Part shown: in pieces, positions 17,566 to 28,132 of the stretch
How the letters are laid out: each line of letters opens with the position of its first letter
Position numbering within the stretch: position 1 is the first letter of the stretch
Assembly: GCA_949291515.1 (NCBI GenBank)
Contig: CASEVY010000007.1
Location: 372,001 to 436,000, forward strand
Direction: 5' to 3'
Length of the DNA stretch: 64,000 nucleotides
DNA from: an uncultured bacterium
GTDB lineage: Bacteria > Elusimicrobiota > Elusimicrobia > Elusimicrobiales > Elusimicrobiaceae
Position numbers and translations under genes: made by a program
The notes under the pieces: generated by a model
The model's database searches: none
Told to the model about the DNA's origin: nothing
What the model saw: the letters and a program-made list of their open reading frames with translations, nothing else

Positions 17566-18600
17566 TTATTTCTTCTTTTTGTCTTCTTTTTTGGGTGCAG
17601 GCCCTACGCCCAAGTATATTTCCTTCAGTTTCTCTTCTATTTGGGAAGCGACTTCGGGATTATCCTTAAGGTATTGCCTGGCGTTTTCGGCGCCTTGGCC
17701 CAGCTTTTCGCCGTTGTAAATGAACCAGCTGCCGCTTTTTTCCACGACATTGCTTTCCACGCCCATAGAAATAAGGCAGGCTTCTCTGGAGATACCTTCG
17801 CCGTGCAGCATGGTAAATTCGGCCTGTCTGTACGGAGGGGCGACTTTATTTTTTACTACTTTTACCCTTACTCTCGTGCCTATTATATGTTCGCCCGCTT
17901 TAAGGTTCTCTATTTTGCGTACGTCCAAACGGACCGAAGAATAAAATTTAAGCGCCAAGCCGCCCGGCGTAGTTTCCGGGTTGCCGAACATAACGCCTAT
18001 TTTCTGTCTTAATTGATTGATGAAAATAATGCTCGTCTTGGTTTTTGAAAGCAGGCTGGTAAGTTTTCTTAAGGCTTGGCTCATCAATCTGGCTTGCAGG
18101 CCGACGTGCGCATCGCCCATATCGCCCTCTATTTCCGCCTTCGGTACCAATGCGGCGACGGAGTCTATAATAATCAAATCCAAGGCGCCGGAACGCACAA
18201 GTTTTTCCGCTATTTCCAAAGCCTGTTCGCCGCTGTCCGGCTGGGATATTAGAAGCTCGTCAATATTTACTCCTATTGCGGCGGCGTAAACGGGGTCAAG
18301 AGCGTGTTCCGCGTCTATAAAAGCTACGGTACCGCCAGATTTTTGGGCTTGCGCGGCTATATGTAAACTTAAAGTGGTTTTGCCGCCCGCCTCCGGGCCG
18401 AAAATCTCTATTACCCTTCCGCGCGGTATTCCGCCTATGCCCAGCGCCAAATCCAATGATAATGCGCCGGTAGGAATGGCCTCCACTTTCTTTATGGTAT
18501 TGTCGCCCAATTTGCAGATAGCCTCTTTGCCGAAAGATTTCTCTATTTGGCTTAAAGCCAGCTGCAATGCTTTGGCTTTGTCTAAATTCGCTTCGCTCAT
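17566..18600 (-). CDS. recA: recombinase RecA
   Basis: RecA forms filaments on single-stranded DNA for strand exchange and LexA cleavage. The 344-residue protein shows [22 protein letters not shown], the Walker A loop at 68-75, IDAEHALDP, the Walker B region [22 protein letters not shown] and the L2 loop region [21 protein letters not shown]. Walker A reads GPEAGGKT where most bacteria have GPESSGKT. The C-terminus ends in a basic run (KKEDKKKK) rather than the acidic tail of E. coli RecA. An AAGGAGGAG ribosome site precedes the start. It lies 25 nt after clpC and is probably co-transcribed, with its own terminator. Confidence 0.97.
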   Translation of the reverse strand: MSEANLDKAKALQLALSQIEKSFGKEAICKLGDNTIKKVEAIPTGALSLDLALGIGGIPRGRVIEIFGPEAGGKTTLSLHIAAQAQKSGGTVAFIDAEHALDPVYAAAIGVNIDELLISQPDSGEQALEIAEKLVRSGALDLIIIDSVAALVPKAEIEGDMGDAHVGLQARLMSQALRKLTSLLSKTKTSIIFINQLRQKIGVMFGNPETTPGGLALKFYSSVRLDVRKIENLKAGEHIIGTRVRVKVVKNKVAPPYRQAEFTMLHGEGISREACLISMGVESNVVEKSGSWFIYNGEKLGQGAENARQYLKDNPEVASQIEEKLKEIYLGVGPAPKKEDKKKK

Positions 18601-18625
18601 GTACTCCTCCTTAAAACTAAAAATC

Positions 18626-21136
18626 CTAATGTACCGCCGCCGTCTGTCTGGCCGCGCGGGCTTTGGCCGCCTTAAAGGAAATTTTGTTCTTTTCCTTATC
18701 GAAGTCGGCCGTTATTTCCGTTTTTGGCGGATACTGGTTTTTCAAAATGAATTCTGCTAGCGGGTCTTCCAGCTCGCGCTGTAAAGTCCTGAGCAGGGGC
18801 CTGGCGCCGTATTTCGGGTCGAAGCCGCTGTCTAGAAGATGTTGTTTTGCGTTCACGGTGAATTTTATCTTCAGCTGCTGTTCGGCCAATTTGGCTTGTA
18901 TGTCGGCGAGATTAAGTTCCAGTATTTTAAGCATATGGTCCTTGTTAAGGGGGTGGAAGACTATAAGTTCGTCGATCCTGTTGATGAACTCTGGATTGAA
19001 AGTCTTTTTGACTTCTTCCATAACATTGTTTTTTATCTCGCCGTATTGCTCTTCTTCCGACTCCTGCGGCGTAAAGCCCAAACGGCTGCCTTTGTTGGTT
19101 ATTTCACGCGCGCCCACGTTGGACGTCATTATTATTACGGTATTTTTGAAGTTTACCTTATGTCCCAAATTATCGGTAAGCTGGCCCTCGTCCAAAACTT
19201 GCAGAAGGATATTGTAAATATCTGGGTGTGCCTTTTCTATTTCGTCCAAGACGACGACGCTGTAGGGGCGCCTTCTCACCGCTTCGGTAAGCTGGCCGCC
19301 TTCTTCATAGCCTACATATCCCGGCGGCGCGCCTATAAGCCTGGAAACGGCGAACTTTTCCATATATTCCGACATATCTATACGTATCATTGCGTTTTCG
19401 TCGCCGAATAGGAATGCGGCCAAAGTTTTTGCCAAAGCCGTTTTACCCACGCCCGTAGGGCCCAGGAACAGAAATCCGCCGATAGGACGCTTGGGGTTGC
19501 CAAGGCCGGTGCGGCTTCTTCTTATGGCTTGAGATATGGCTTTTACGCCCTCGTCTTGCCCGACTATGCGTTCATGAAGATATTCTTCCATCTTCAAAAT
19601 CTTGTCCGTTTCGCTTTGCGTAAGTTTTGTTACCGGTATGCCTGTCCACTTGGAAGCCACTACTGCGATGTCCTCTTCCGTGACGGTAGTTTTGTTTTCG
19701 GCGCGTTTTTTGTTCCAAGCGTCGCGCATTTGCGAAAGTTCGTTTTTAAGTTTTTCTTCTTCTTCCTTTAAAGATGAGGCCTGCTCGTATTCCTGTTTGT
19801 TTATTGCCTCCTCCTTTTGTAAGGCGGCGGCCTTTAATTGTTTTTCTTTTTCCTTGATTTCTGGCGGGAGCATAGCGGCCTTAAGGCGCGCTCTGGAGCC
19901 GGCTTCGTCCACGAGGTCTATTGCTTTATCCGGCATGGCCCTGTCGGTAATATAGCGGTCGGCGATATTGGCGGCCGCTTCCAACGCTTCCTGCGTAAAG
20001 ATGACATTATGATGTTTTTCGTAATTGGATTTTAGCCCTTTAAGTATTTCTATTGTTTCTTCCACGCTGTTAGGCTCTGCCGTTACGGGCTGGAAACGGC
20101 GTTCCAAGGCCGGGTCGGCCTCGACGTACTTTCTGTATTCGTCAAAGGTTGTCGCGCCTATTACCTGCAGCTGCCCCCTGGCAAGGGCGGGTTTCAGCAT
20201 ATTGGAAGCGTCCATCGAGCCTTCCGCCGCGCCTGCGCCGACTATAGTATGGAATTCGTCTATAAACAGTATTATGTCGCCCGCTTTTTCCACTTCTTCT
20301 ATAATGTCTTTAAGGCGCTGTTCAAATTCGCCGCGGTACTTTGTTCCCGCGACCAAAGAACCCAAATCCAAGGTTATCAGTCTTTTATTGTGCAGGATAT
20401 CGGATATTTCCCCGCTTGCCATACGTTGTGCCAAACCTTCCACTATGGCGGTTTTGCCTACGCCGGGCTCGCCAATCAAAACGGGATTGTTTTTCGTTCT
20501 TCTGGCGAGTATTTGTGTAAGGCGTTCTATTTCGTCGTCGCGGCCGATTACCGGGTCGAGTTTGCCCTGAACGGCCAGTTCCGTCAAGTCGCGTGAATGT
20601 TCGTCTAAAGTGGGGGTTTTGCTCTTTTGGCTGAAATCCGGCCTGCCGGGCTGGAATTGACTGCTTTCCTGTCTGTTGTCTTTGCCTTGCTGAGAGGCGT
20701 TTTCTTTCAGAGCTTTAAATATTACGGCTTTTATTATCTCGCCGTTAAGGCCCAGGTTTGAGAGTATTTTCGCGGCGACGCCTTCTTCTTCCGCGGTTAT
20801 GCCCAAGAGTATATGTTCCGTATTTATAAACTCGCTGCCTGAGGCCTGCGCCTCTTCCGAGGCGTGTTCCAAAACTTTTTTAACTCTAGGCGTCAGCGGC
20901 GCCTCGGAGAGCATTACCAGATTGTCGCCTATCCCGACAAGCTGTTCTATCTCCAGCCGTATCTTGGCCGGAGTGGCGCCCATGGCCGCCAGTATTTTTG
21001 CGGAAAATTCGCCCTCCGCGTAAGCCAGGCCAAGCAACAGATGCTCGGTCCCTATATAATCGTGATTAAATTTTTTTGCTTCTTCTTGTGCGATAAGCAC
21101 CACTTTTTGCGCGCCCGCGCTGAAACGTAAAGGCAT
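18626..21136 (-). CDS. clpC: AAA+ unfoldase ClpC (ClpA/B family)
   Basis: The 836-residue Hsp100 protein has two N-domain repeats (about 1-150, with [13 protein letters not shown] and [15 protein letters not shown]). D1 has Walker A GEPGVGKT and [24 protein letters not shown]-type coiled middle domain (about 420-470) follows. D2 has GPTGVGKT and [20 protein letters not shown]. The order N-D1-UVR-D2 marks ClpC, which feeds substrates to ClpP. No adaptor (mcsA/mcsB) or ctsR lies beside it, unlike Firmicutes. AAGGGG precedes the ATG, and TATATAAT lies about 40 nt upstream as a possible promoter element. Confidence 0.93.
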   Translation of the reverse strand: MPLRFSAGAQKVVLIAQEEAKKFNHDYIGTEHLLLGLAYAEGEFSAKILAAMGATPAKIRLEIEQLVGIGDNLVMLSEAPLTPRVKKVLEHASEEAQASGSEFINTEHILLGITAEEEGVAAKILSNLGLNGEIIKAVIFKALKENASQQGKDNRQESSQFQPGRPDFSQKSKTPTLDEHSRDLTELAVQGKLDPVIGRDDEIERLTQILARRTKNNPVLIGEPGVGKTAIVEGLAQRMASGEISDILHNKRLITLDLGSLVAGTKYRGEFEQRLKDIIEEVEKAGDIILFIDEFHTIVGAGAAEGSMDASNMLKPALARGQLQVIGATTFDEYRKYVEADPALERRFQPVTAEPNSVEETIEILKGLKSNYEKHHNVIFTQEALEAAANIADRYITDRAMPDKAIDLVDEAGSRARLKAAMLPPEIKEKEKQLKAAALQKEEAINKQEYEQASSLKEEEEKLKNELSQMRDAWNKKRAENKTTVTEEDIAVVASKWTGIPVTKLTQSETDKILKMEEYLHERIVGQDEGVKAISQAIRRSRTGLGNPKRPIGGFLFLGPTGVGKTALAKTLAAFLFGDENAMIRIDMSEYMEKFAVSRLIGAPPGYVGYEEGGQLTEAVRRRPYSVVVLDEIEKAHPDIYNILLQVLDEGQLTDNLGHKVNFKNTVIIMTSNVGAREITNKGSRLGFTPQESEEEQYGEIKNNVMEEVKKTFNPEFINRIDELIVFHPLNKDHMLKILELNLADIQAKLAEQQLKIKFTVNAKQHLLDSGFDPKYGARPLLRTLQRELEDPLAEFILKNQYPPKTEITADFDKEKNKISFKAAKARAARQTAAVH

Positions 21137-21285
21137 ATTACCCCTTCCGAAAAGATATTTCCTTTATTATATATAATTAAACGTCCTTTTTCCTTTTGTC
21201 GTCGTGGTGGAGCGCCTTATCGGCAAAATGGCAAAAAGGGTCCAAAATTGATAAAATTAACTAAATACAGCCTGCGGAGGATATA

Positions 21286-21924
21286 ATGAAATATAAGGGA
21301 AAATTTATAGTTTTTGAAGGTCCGGACAGATGCGGCAAATCCACGCAGGCAAATATGCTTAACAAATATCTCAGCGCGCGCGGTTTAGACGTAATAATAA
21401 CGCGCGAGCCGGGCGGCGACAATGTTTCTGAGGAAATCCGCAGAATTTTGCTCGATCCCACCAATACCGTCAGCCCCATGGCCGAATTGCTTTTGTATGA
21501 AGCTTCGCGAGCTCAGCACACCGAACAGAAGATTATTCCCGCGCTGGAGGCGGGGCAGGTGGTAATTTGCGAAAGATACACTATGTCTTCCTGCGCGTAT
21601 CAGGGATACGGCAGGGGGATAGATATGGAAATAATAAATAAACTTAACGATATCGCCACCCGCGGCGTCAAACCCGATTTGACTTTGGTTTTTTTAATGT
21701 CGGACAAATACTTTACCGAGCGAGGCGAATATTTGTTTTCCGACAGGCTGGAGCTTGAGGACGAAGCCTTCCGCCATAAAATGCGCCGCGGCTATAAGGA
21801 GCTTGCCGCAAAAACGGAAAACGCCGTAATAATCAACGCCGACAGACCTATAGCGGAAATAGAACAATCCGTTCTCAAGGAAATCAAACGCCATAATATT
21901 TTGGAAGGGAGCGAAGACGCTTAA
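21286..21924 (+). CDS. tmk: thymidylate kinase
   Basis: The enzyme phosphorylates dTMP to dTDP. The 212-residue protein has the P-loop FEGPDRCGKST (residues 9-19), REPGGDNVSEEIR, and the CERYTMSSCAYQGYGRG segment equivalent to the DR motif with Arg. The lid region near residue 145 follows TLVFLMSDKY. The start follows GGAGG with 6 nt spacing. The gene overlaps holB by one base (TAATG), a pairing frequent in bacteria, and begins a tmk-holB-metG-dedA run. Confidence 0.95.
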   Translation: MKYKGKFIVFEGPDRCGKSTQANMLNKYLSARGLDVIITREPGGDNVSEEIRRILLDPTNTVSPMAELLLYEASRAQHTEQKIIPALEAGQVVICERYTMSSCAYQGYGRGIDMEIINKLNDIATRGVKPDLTLVFLMSDKYFTERGEYLFSDRLELEDEAFRHKMRRGYKELAAKTENAVIINADRPIAEIEQSVLKEIKRHNILEGSEDA

Positions 21925-22886
21925 TGAGCTTTAGGAAAATCTTGGGCCAGGCCAAAGCGCTTGAAACGCTTAAAGGTTTTATATCTTCAAAAAGAATTCC
22001 GGGCGCGATGATATTTTACGGGCCCGCGGGCGTAGGTAAAGCCGCGGCCGCTTTGGAATTTGCCAAAACGCTTAACTGCCTAGATGAGGATTGTTCCGTA
22101 AAAGGCGACAACTGCTCGCTGTGTGCCAACTGCAAACACATAGAGGCGGGTACTCACCCCGACGTTATCTTCGCCGATTTCGCGTATCAGGCTATGCTGA
22201 AGAAGGAAGAGCCTGAAAAACAACAAAGTATAAAAGTGGATACCGTACGCGCGCTTACAGCCGCTTCTCAGCAGAAAGCGGTTGCGGGCAGGTGGAAGGT
22301 GTATATAATAGACAGCGCGGAAACTCTGCAGACGGAAGCGGCAAACGCTTTGCTGAAATTTATAGAAGAGCCGCCCGAAAATACGGTGTGGATATTGATT
22401 TCCTCCAAAAAAGAGGCTATGTTAAACACGATAAAATCGCGTTGTCAGGCGATAGCGTTTTCTCCTTTGGAAGAAGATGTCCTGATAAATATATTGAAAG
22501 ATAATTTTGTTGAAGAGAGCCTTGCCCGCCGCGCGGTAAAATACGCGCAGGGCTCAGGCGTAAACGCATTTCGCGCGGCCGAGATTTTGGGCGAAATATC
22601 TTCCCTGCCGGGCGGCGCGGCTTTCCCGACGGCTTTCGCCTTAAATTTGCCCAGAACTTTGGCGCAAAGCCGCGCGCAGGTTTCCTTCACTTTGGATATG
22701 CTTGCGGTGTCGGCTTACGAAAATTGGATTAAAAACGGAGAAGCGGCCCAAGCTCAAGAACTTAAAAATTTGCTTTCAAAATTGGTATTCTATAAGAAAG
22801 CGATAGCGCGAAACGTTTCTCCTTCAATGGTGGCGGAAGCGGCATTGATAAGCGCGTATGATTCGGGCATAAGCCTTAAAGATTGA
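21924..22886 (+). CDS. holB: DNA polymerase III delta' subunit
   Basis: Delta' is the stator of the clamp loader. The 320-residue AAA+ protein shows GPAGVGKAAAALEFAKTLNC in the Walker A position, a four-cysteine zinc module (CLDEDC...CSLCANC), IDSAETLQTEAANALLKFIEEPPENT and IKSRCQAI containing the SRC motif. The P-loop has Ala where Thr/Ser is usual (GKA), so nucleotide binding may be weak; delta' subunits are often ATP-inactive. It follows tmk with a one-base overlap and precedes metG by 27 nt. Confidence 0.92.
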   Translation: MSFRKILGQAKALETLKGFISSKRIPGAMIFYGPAGVGKAAAALEFAKTLNCLDEDCSVKGDNCSLCANCKHIEAGTHPDVIFADFAYQAMLKKEEPEKQQSIKVDTVRALTAASQQKAVAGRWKVYIIDSAETLQTEAANALLKFIEEPPENTVWILISSKKEAMLNTIKSRCQAIAFSPLEEDVLINILKDNFVEESLARRAVKYAQGSGVNAFRAAEILGEISSLPGGAAFPTAFALNLPRTLAQSRAQVSFTLDMLAVSAYENWIKNGEAAQAQELKNLLSKLVFYKKAIARNVSPSMVAEAALISAYDSGISLKD

Positions 22887-22913
22887 AGGTTTTATATATT
22901 AAGGAGTCTTTAT

Positions 22914-24392
22914 ATGACAAAGAAGTTTTACGTAACAACACCCATATACTATTTGAATTCGGCGCCGCATATCGGCCACGCTTATACCACTTTGGCGGCC
23001 GATATACTGGCCAGATACAAAAAATCTAAAGGGGAAGACGTCTATTTCCTTACCGGTACGGACGAACACGGCGCGAATATAGAGAAGGCGGCCAACAATG
23101 CCGGGATTACTCCTCAGAAATGGGTTGATAATATGGCTGAAAAATTTATCGATTTGTGGAAAGTGCTTAACATAAGTTACGACGATTTTATCCGCACCAC
23201 CCAAAAAAGACACGAACTTACCGTACAGGAAATATTTGAGATACTGCTTAAAAAAGGCGATATTTACAAGGGCAAATACAGCGGCAAATATTGCCTTTCC
23301 TGCGAGGCGTATTTGGACGAAAGCGAACTTGTCGACGGCAAATGTCCCATTCATAAAAAGGAACCGCAGCTTATTGAGGAAGAAACTTATTTCTTTAAAC
23401 TCTCGGCCTATCAGGAGCCTTTGCTTAATTTTTATGAGCAGAACAAAGATTTCTTGAGCCCGCATTTCCGCGCGGCGGAAATAGTGAATTTCGTCAAAAA
23501 CGGCCTTAGGGATTTATCCGTAACCAGGACGAAAGTCAAATGGGGCATACCCGTAAAATCCGATCCGGCCCATACGATATATGTTTGGTTCGACGCTTTA
23601 ATCAACTATATATCGGCCGTAGGCTACGGCAAAGTTTTGGGAATAAAAGAATTGGCCGACTATAAATGCGATTTTGAACAATATTGGCCGGCGGACACAC
23701 ACCTTATCGGGAAAGAAATTTTCCGCTTCCACGCCGTTATTTGGCCCGCGGTTTTAATGGCTTTGGGTTTGCCTTTGCCAAAGAAAGTTTTCGCGCACGG
23801 CTGGTGGACTGTAGAAGGGGAAAAGATGTCCAAATCTTTGGGCAATTTTATAGACCCGCGCGACATTACCGATAAATACGGCGTCGATCCGCTCAGGTAT
23901 TTCATTTTTAGGGAAGTGCCCTTTGGCGGCGACGGCGATTTTAATATGGAGGCTTTCAAAAAGCGTTTTAACGCCGATTTGGCCAATGATTTGGGCAATC
24001 TGCTTTCACGCACTCTCAATATGGCCGCGAAAAATTTAAAGGAGATTCCTCAGGACTGCGCCGTAAGCGGCAGTATGCTTGAAAAATGTGCCGCCGCCGA
24101 TACGGAATATGACGCCCATATGAATAATTTGGAATTTGACAAAGCCTTGGATACCGCTTGGCTTATAATAGGCGGAATGAACAAATATATCGACGAAACC
24201 AAACCGTGGTCCTTGGCTAAGAGCGAGCCGGAAAAAGCCAAAGCCATATTGCTTGAACTTGTTTTCGCTTTAAGATACGTTTGCAAATGGATAAGCCCTT
24301 TTATGCCGCAGACATCGGAAGAAATGGCAAGGCGCTTGAAAGCGGGCGTAATAGAAAAATATCCGCCGCTGTTCCCCAGAATAGAGGCTTAA
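22914..24392 (+). CDS. metG: methionyl-tRNA synthetase
   Basis: The 492-residue class I synthetase has the HIGH motif in SAPHIGHAYTTLAAD and KMSKS in GEKMSKSLGNFIDP. It has a connective-peptide zinc knuckle with CLSC (about 127-130) and CPIH. The anticodon-binding helical domain ends the protein. The C-terminal EMAP/tRNA-binding dimerisation domain found in some MetRS is absent, so it should be monomeric. An AAGGAG site 8 nt before the ATG supports the start. Confidence 0.96.
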   Translation: MTKKFYVTTPIYYLNSAPHIGHAYTTLAADILARYKKSKGEDVYFLTGTDEHGANIEKAANNAGITPQKWVDNMAEKFIDLWKVLNISYDDFIRTTQKRHELTVQEIFEILLKKGDIYKGKYSGKYCLSCEAYLDESELVDGKCPIHKKEPQLIEEETYFFKLSAYQEPLLNFYEQNKDFLSPHFRAAEIVNFVKNGLRDLSVTRTKVKWGIPVKSDPAHTIYVWFDALINYISAVGYGKVLGIKELADYKCDFEQYWPADTHLIGKEIFRFHAVIWPAVLMALGLPLPKKVFAHGWWTVEGEKMSKSLGNFIDPRDITDKYGVDPLRYFIFREVPFGGDGDFNMEAFKKRFNADLANDLGNLLSRTLNMAAKNLKEIPQDCAVSGSMLEKCAAADTEYDAHMNNLEFDKALDTAWLIIGGMNKYIDETKPWSLAKSEPEKAKAILLELVFALRYVCKWISPFMPQTSEEMARRLKAGVIEKYPPLFPRIEA

Positions 24393-24395
24393 GCG

Positions 24396-25055
24396 ATGGA
24401 ACTTATTGGGCAGATAATAGATATTTTTCTGCATTTGGACGTGCATCTAAACGCTTTGGCCGCGTATATGGGAGTATGGCTTTACGTACTGCTTTTCGCG
24501 GTGGTGTTTTGCGAGACGGGCCTTGTGGTAACGCCGTTTTTGCCCGGCGATTCGCTTATCTTTGCGGTGGGCGCTTTGGCCAGTGTGGAAGGCTCGGTGA
24601 TAGAGCTGCCCTACGCGATAATCATTTTGGTTGTCGCGGCGGTATTGGGCGACGGAGTGAACTTTGAGATAGGCAAATATATCGGGCCTAAAATATTCAG
24701 CAAAGATACTGGCTTTTGGCTTAACAAAAAGCATTTGATTTCGGCGCATAACTTCTACGAGAAATACGGCGGCAAGACGATTATTTTGGCGCGTTTTATC
24801 CCGATTATAAGGACTTTCGCCCCGTTTGTGGCGGGTATAGGCAAAATGACCTATTTGCATTTTGCCGTTTATAACGTAATCGGTGCGGTGATATGGGTGC
24901 TTTTGTTTGCGTTAAGCGGATATTATTTCGCGGCCACTCCTCTGGTGCAAAATCATTTTCATTACGTGATAGTGGCGATTATAATAATATCGGTAATGCC
25001 GGCGGTTTACGAGTTCGTGAAAGCCAAGCTGGACGCGAAAAAAGAAAACAAATAA
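24396..25055 (+). CDS. DedA family membrane protein
   Basis: The 219-residue protein has about five hydrophobic segments and the family motifs ETGLVVTPFLPGDSLIF, GDGVNFEIGKYIGPKIF, and the amphipathic FYEKYGGKTIILARFIPIIRTFAPFVAGIGKM. DedA proteins are thought to be polyprenyl-phosphate or phospholipid flippases (UptA, DedA) and support proton-motive force and envelope integrity. It begins 3 nt after metG without a separate promoter. A hairpin follows 27 nt after the stop. Confidence 0.9.
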   Translation: MELIGQIIDIFLHLDVHLNALAAYMGVWLYVLLFAVVFCETGLVVTPFLPGDSLIFAVGALASVEGSVIELPYAIIILVVAAVLGDGVNFEIGKYIGPKIFSKDTGFWLNKKHLISAHNFYEKYGGKTIILARFIPIIRTFAPFVAGIGKMTYLHFAVYNVIGAVIWVLLFALSGYYFAATPLVQNHFHYVIVAIIIISVMPAVYEFVKAKLDAKKENK

Positions 25056-25082
25056 AAATCTTTTCGATGGCAGGTTGATGGC

Positions 25083-25115
25083 AAGGCGGCATAACTTATA
25101 CGGTTATGCCGCCTT
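25083..25115 (+). terminator. terminator-like hairpin after dedA
   Basis: AAGGCGGCATAAC (25083-25095) pairs with GTTATGCCGCCTT (25103-25115) in a 13-bp stem. Only a short T run follows (TTTG), so termination may be partial. Confidence 0.65.
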
Positions 25116-25215
25116 TGCATTTATTATGAAATCAAAAGAGATATAAAGATGAAAGAGCAAATATCGCTTCGGCAAAGCGCGCGCGTAAAAAATTATTTGT
25201 TTGGCTGCGTTGGAT

Positions 25216-27027
25216 TTAGAGTTTTATCGGCAGCTTCCCTTTTGCCGCCTTATTGCCCAAAATAATCTCGGCCGTAGCGTGGGCGCTTAGTTTGTTTACG
25301 CCGTAAATTGCTATTACGTTTTTTGCCTGAGGATAGAATTTAATATCGTAAGGGCTCATCAAAGAAAGTAAAATAATGTCCTTATCTTCCTTCAAAAGCT
25401 GTTCTATGGCCCTTTTTTGGCTGACAATGGGTTTATCGGCCCATTGAAGACTGCCGAGTATAACCAAGTCCGCGTCTTTCATACATTTTTTTGCGCGGCG
25501 TATATCCACATCTTTAGGGCGCATATGCGCGTTATAATGTTCCACTTCCCAACCTTTTTCCAAGAACGGGGCGTTTATTATCGGCAGCTGGTCGGCGAAG
25601 CGAGAAGGGGAAAAGAAAACGGAGCATAATTTTGTTTTATCCTTTTTCTTGGTTTCGGCGGATTTTGTCGCCGTCTGCGTGAGCTGAAGCTGTTCCGAAG
25701 CCGCCTGAGTAAGATTCTTTGTATAGGGCAATACTCCGGGTTGGGCGCGGACTACGGTTACAGCCTCTTCCGCTATTTTGCCGGCGTAAATATCAAAGGC
25801 TTTTATTGAGTCGAAGATATCTCCGTGGTAGGCGTCCTTGTCAAAGAGTCCGAGTTCAAACTTTAAATCGAAAATCTTTTTGGCCGCGTCGTTTATTCTT
25901 TCTTCCGGGATTTCCTCGCCAACTTTCTGCATGAGCTGTTTATGGGTAAGTTTCGGGTCTCTTTTACTGGTTAATATCATATCCACGCCGGCGTTTAACG
26001 CTTTTGACGCGGCTTCTATCAGGCTGCTGCCCTTGGTCGCGCCGGCCATATCAAGGCTGTCGGATATTATTATTCCTTTGAAGCCCAATTCCTCTTTTAG
26101 AAGGTCGTTAAGTATCTTCTTGGAAAATGTGGCGGGATTATCCGGGTCGATAAAGTCATAAACTATGTGTGCCGTCATTACGCCCATTACGCCGTTATCT
26201 ATGGCCTGTTTGAAAGGGGGGATATGGGTGGTATAAAATTCTTCTTTTGTCATATTGAGGCGCGGAAGGTCCAGGTGTGAATCGATTACGGTTTCTCCGT
26301 GGCCGGGGAAATGTTTGGCTACGGCCATAATTCCGCCCTTTTGAAGCCCGTCGATAAGCGCGCTGCCCATATCGCCCACTACTTTGGCGTCAGAGCCGAA
26401 GGACCTTACCCCTATAATGGGGTTGGCCGGATTGATATTTACGTCCACTACGGGGGCGAAGTTGATATGTACTCCCACATTTTTCAGCTCGCTTGCCACT
26501 ATATAGAACAAGGTTGCGGTATCTTCCGTATTTTGGGAAGCGGCGAGCATCATATTTGTAGGCAGGTATGGGAACCCCAAAGTTACCGGAGTATATACCG
26601 TCCCGCCCTCATAGTCTATGGAAATCAACAGCGGTATTTTATGAGGGCTTTTTTGCGCCCAGCTTTGCAGTTTGTCGATTAGTTTTTTTGTCTGAGAAAG
26701 CGAGTAATTGCCCCATTGTATTAACACCCCTCCCACAAGCCCCTTTTGTATGGCGTCTTTGTATTTGTCGGCATTATCGATATCCGTAGCGATGAATATC
26801 GTTTGGGCGAGCTTTTCCTGCATGGTTAAGGTGTCAAAAAGGGTTTGCGGCTCGTTCGGTATTTCAAGATTTGCCGCTTTAACCGGGAAATTTTCTTTTA
26901 CCGCTTCGCTCTGAGATTCGACTTTTATCGCCTTTGGTTTCTGCGTGATCGGGGTGTTTTTGCCCGTATCTTGCGCATTAAGCGGGAGAGCGAAAAGCAG
27001 AGCCAAAAATACGCTCGGCCATTTCAT
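25216..27027 (-). CDS. secreted GH3 beta-N-acetylhexosaminidase (NagZ-like) with C-terminal domain
   Basis: The 603-residue protein has a signal peptide (MKWPSVFLALLFALPLNAQD). A GH3 barrel (about 60-400) carries the NagZ His/Asp loop AKHFPGHGETVIDSHLDLP and the nucleophile region FKGIIISDSLDMAG. A C-terminal alpha/beta domain (about 410-600) resembles the second domain of larger GH3 enzymes. NagZ cleaves GlcNAc from anhydromuropeptides, and exported two-domain relatives act on peptidoglycan fragments outside the cytoplasm. The start overlaps the end of the upstream phosphoesterase gene by 4 nt, so the two are translationally coupled. Substrate is inferred from the catalytic loop. Confidence 0.88.
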   Translation of the reverse strand: MKWPSVFLALLFALPLNAQDTGKNTPITQKPKAIKVESQSEAVKENFPVKAANLEIPNEPQTLFDTLTMQEKLAQTIFIATDIDNADKYKDAIQKGLVGGVLIQWGNYSLSQTKKLIDKLQSWAQKSPHKIPLLISIDYEGGTVYTPVTLGFPYLPTNMMLAASQNTEDTATLFYIVASELKNVGVHINFAPVVDVNINPANPIIGVRSFGSDAKVVGDMGSALIDGLQKGGIMAVAKHFPGHGETVIDSHLDLPRLNMTKEEFYTTHIPPFKQAIDNGVMGVMTAHIVYDFIDPDNPATFSKKILNDLLKEELGFKGIIISDSLDMAGATKGSSLIEAASKALNAGVDMILTSKRDPKLTHKQLMQKVGEEIPEERINDAAKKIFDLKFELGLFDKDAYHGDIFDSIKAFDIYAGKIAEEAVTVVRAQPGVLPYTKNLTQAASEQLQLTQTATKSAETKKKDKTKLCSVFFSPSRFADQLPIINAPFLEKGWEVEHYNAHMRPKDVDIRRAKKCMKDADLVILGSLQWADKPIVSQKRAIEQLLKEDKDIILLSLMSPYDIKFYPQAKNVIAIYGVNKLSAHATAEIILGNKAAKGKLPIKL

Positions 27028-28118
27028 TTCTTTTCCTCTTTCAAAGTGATTAGCGTCAGCTCGTTAAATGTACCCAGCCTAAAGGGGGGGCCCCAATAAA
27101 AAGTGCCTGAACTTACGTATAAGTTGGTTTTGTCCTTTGTATACAAGCCGTTTATTTTGGGAAATCTCAGCGCCGTAAGGTATTTAAAAGGCCAAATTTG
27201 GCCGTTATGAGTGTGTCCGCTCAGCATTAAGCCCACTTTGTTGTTGGCGGCTTCTTCCAAATACAAAGGCGTATGCGAAAGCAGAATATTATAATTGTTG
27301 TTAAAAACCGTGCCGTTTCTGATGATTTGTTCAAAATAGTGCGGTTTTATACCTGAGGCCGAAATATCGTTTACTCCCACGATATTTATTTTGCCGACCT
27401 GTACCGTTTTGTTCTGCAGCGGAGTTATGCCCGCCGCTCTGTATAGGTCCATATTGGCGTTGACGCCGCTGTAATATTCGTGGTTGCCGGGTACTCCGTA
27501 TTTGCCGAGTTTTGCCCGCATTTCTTTTACGTTTTCTATGAAAAGCGGGGCGTATCTTCCCACATATTCAAAAATGTCGCCTGTGAAAAAGATGAAATCG
27601 GGTTCCAATTCGTTTATTTGTTTTGCGAGTTTTGCCGCTCTGGAAGGGGTTACCGTTCCGCCGAAATGGGTGTCTGACACCTGAACTATTTTTATTCCGT
27701 CGGTGCCGGGTACGTCAGTAGTGAGGGTAATATTTACCACCGTCGGCTGGCTGAAAGCGTTGTATGCTCCTTTAGCCGCAAGTATAAAGGCGGCCAGCAT
27801 TACGAATATTCCCAACGGCATTTTTATCGGGTGTCCCGCCAGTTTGAAAATCAGCTGCAGGGCCATCGCAATCATTACCGTAACGAAATACAAAAACAGT
27901 ATGCCCAGCAGAATATGGCCCGATATTTGCAACGCATAGGAAATATCGTTGTAAACCTGATGCGGTATTATGAATGCAGCCGCGAAAAATATGGTCAACA
28001 GGACGGGCAGTATTTTTGCCGTAAGGTTAAACGAAAGGAACGGCGTATTAAGACATGTCCACGCTATGCTGACATAACTCATCAATAAAACTGTTATAAG
28101 CAGAAATATAAGAAACAT
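27024..28118 (-). CDS. membrane-anchored metallophosphoesterase (YkuE/YaeI-like)
   Basis: The 364-residue protein has four N-terminal hydrophobic segments (about 1-120), then a calcineurin-like domain with the five metal-binding blocks: VSDTHFGG, FTGDIFE, GVPGNHEYYSG, LLSHTPLYL and LMLSGHTHNGQIWPF. Related proteins hydrolyse UDP-2,3-diacylglucosamine or other membrane-associated phosphoesters, but the substrate here is unknown. It lies between the asparaginase and the GH3 enzyme, with a 4-nt overlap to the latter. Confidence 0.9.
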   Translation of the reverse strand: MFLIFLLITVLLMSYVSIAWTCLNTPFLSFNLTAKILPVLLTIFFAAAFIIPHQVYNDISYALQISGHILLGILFLYFVTVMIAMALQLIFKLAGHPIKMPLGIFVMLAAFILAAKGAYNAFSQPTVVNITLTTDVPGTDGIKIVQVSDTHFGGTVTPSRAAKLAKQINELEPDFIFFTGDIFEYVGRYAPLFIENVKEMRAKLGKYGVPGNHEYYSGVNANMDLYRAAGITPLQNKTVQVGKINIVGVNDISASGIKPHYFEQIIRNGTVFNNNYNILLSHTPLYLEEAANNKVGLMLSGHTHNGQIWPFKYLTALRFPKINGLYTKDKTNLYVSSGTFYWGPPFRLGTFNELTLITLKEEKK

Positions 28119-28132
28119 ACAGATTGCACCTT

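Noticed and set aside
25150-25266. A 38-codon reading frame overlapping the 3' end of the GH3 gene
   Set aside because: It has no convincing ribosome site, overlaps a well-supported gene on the other strand, and its residues resemble no protein.
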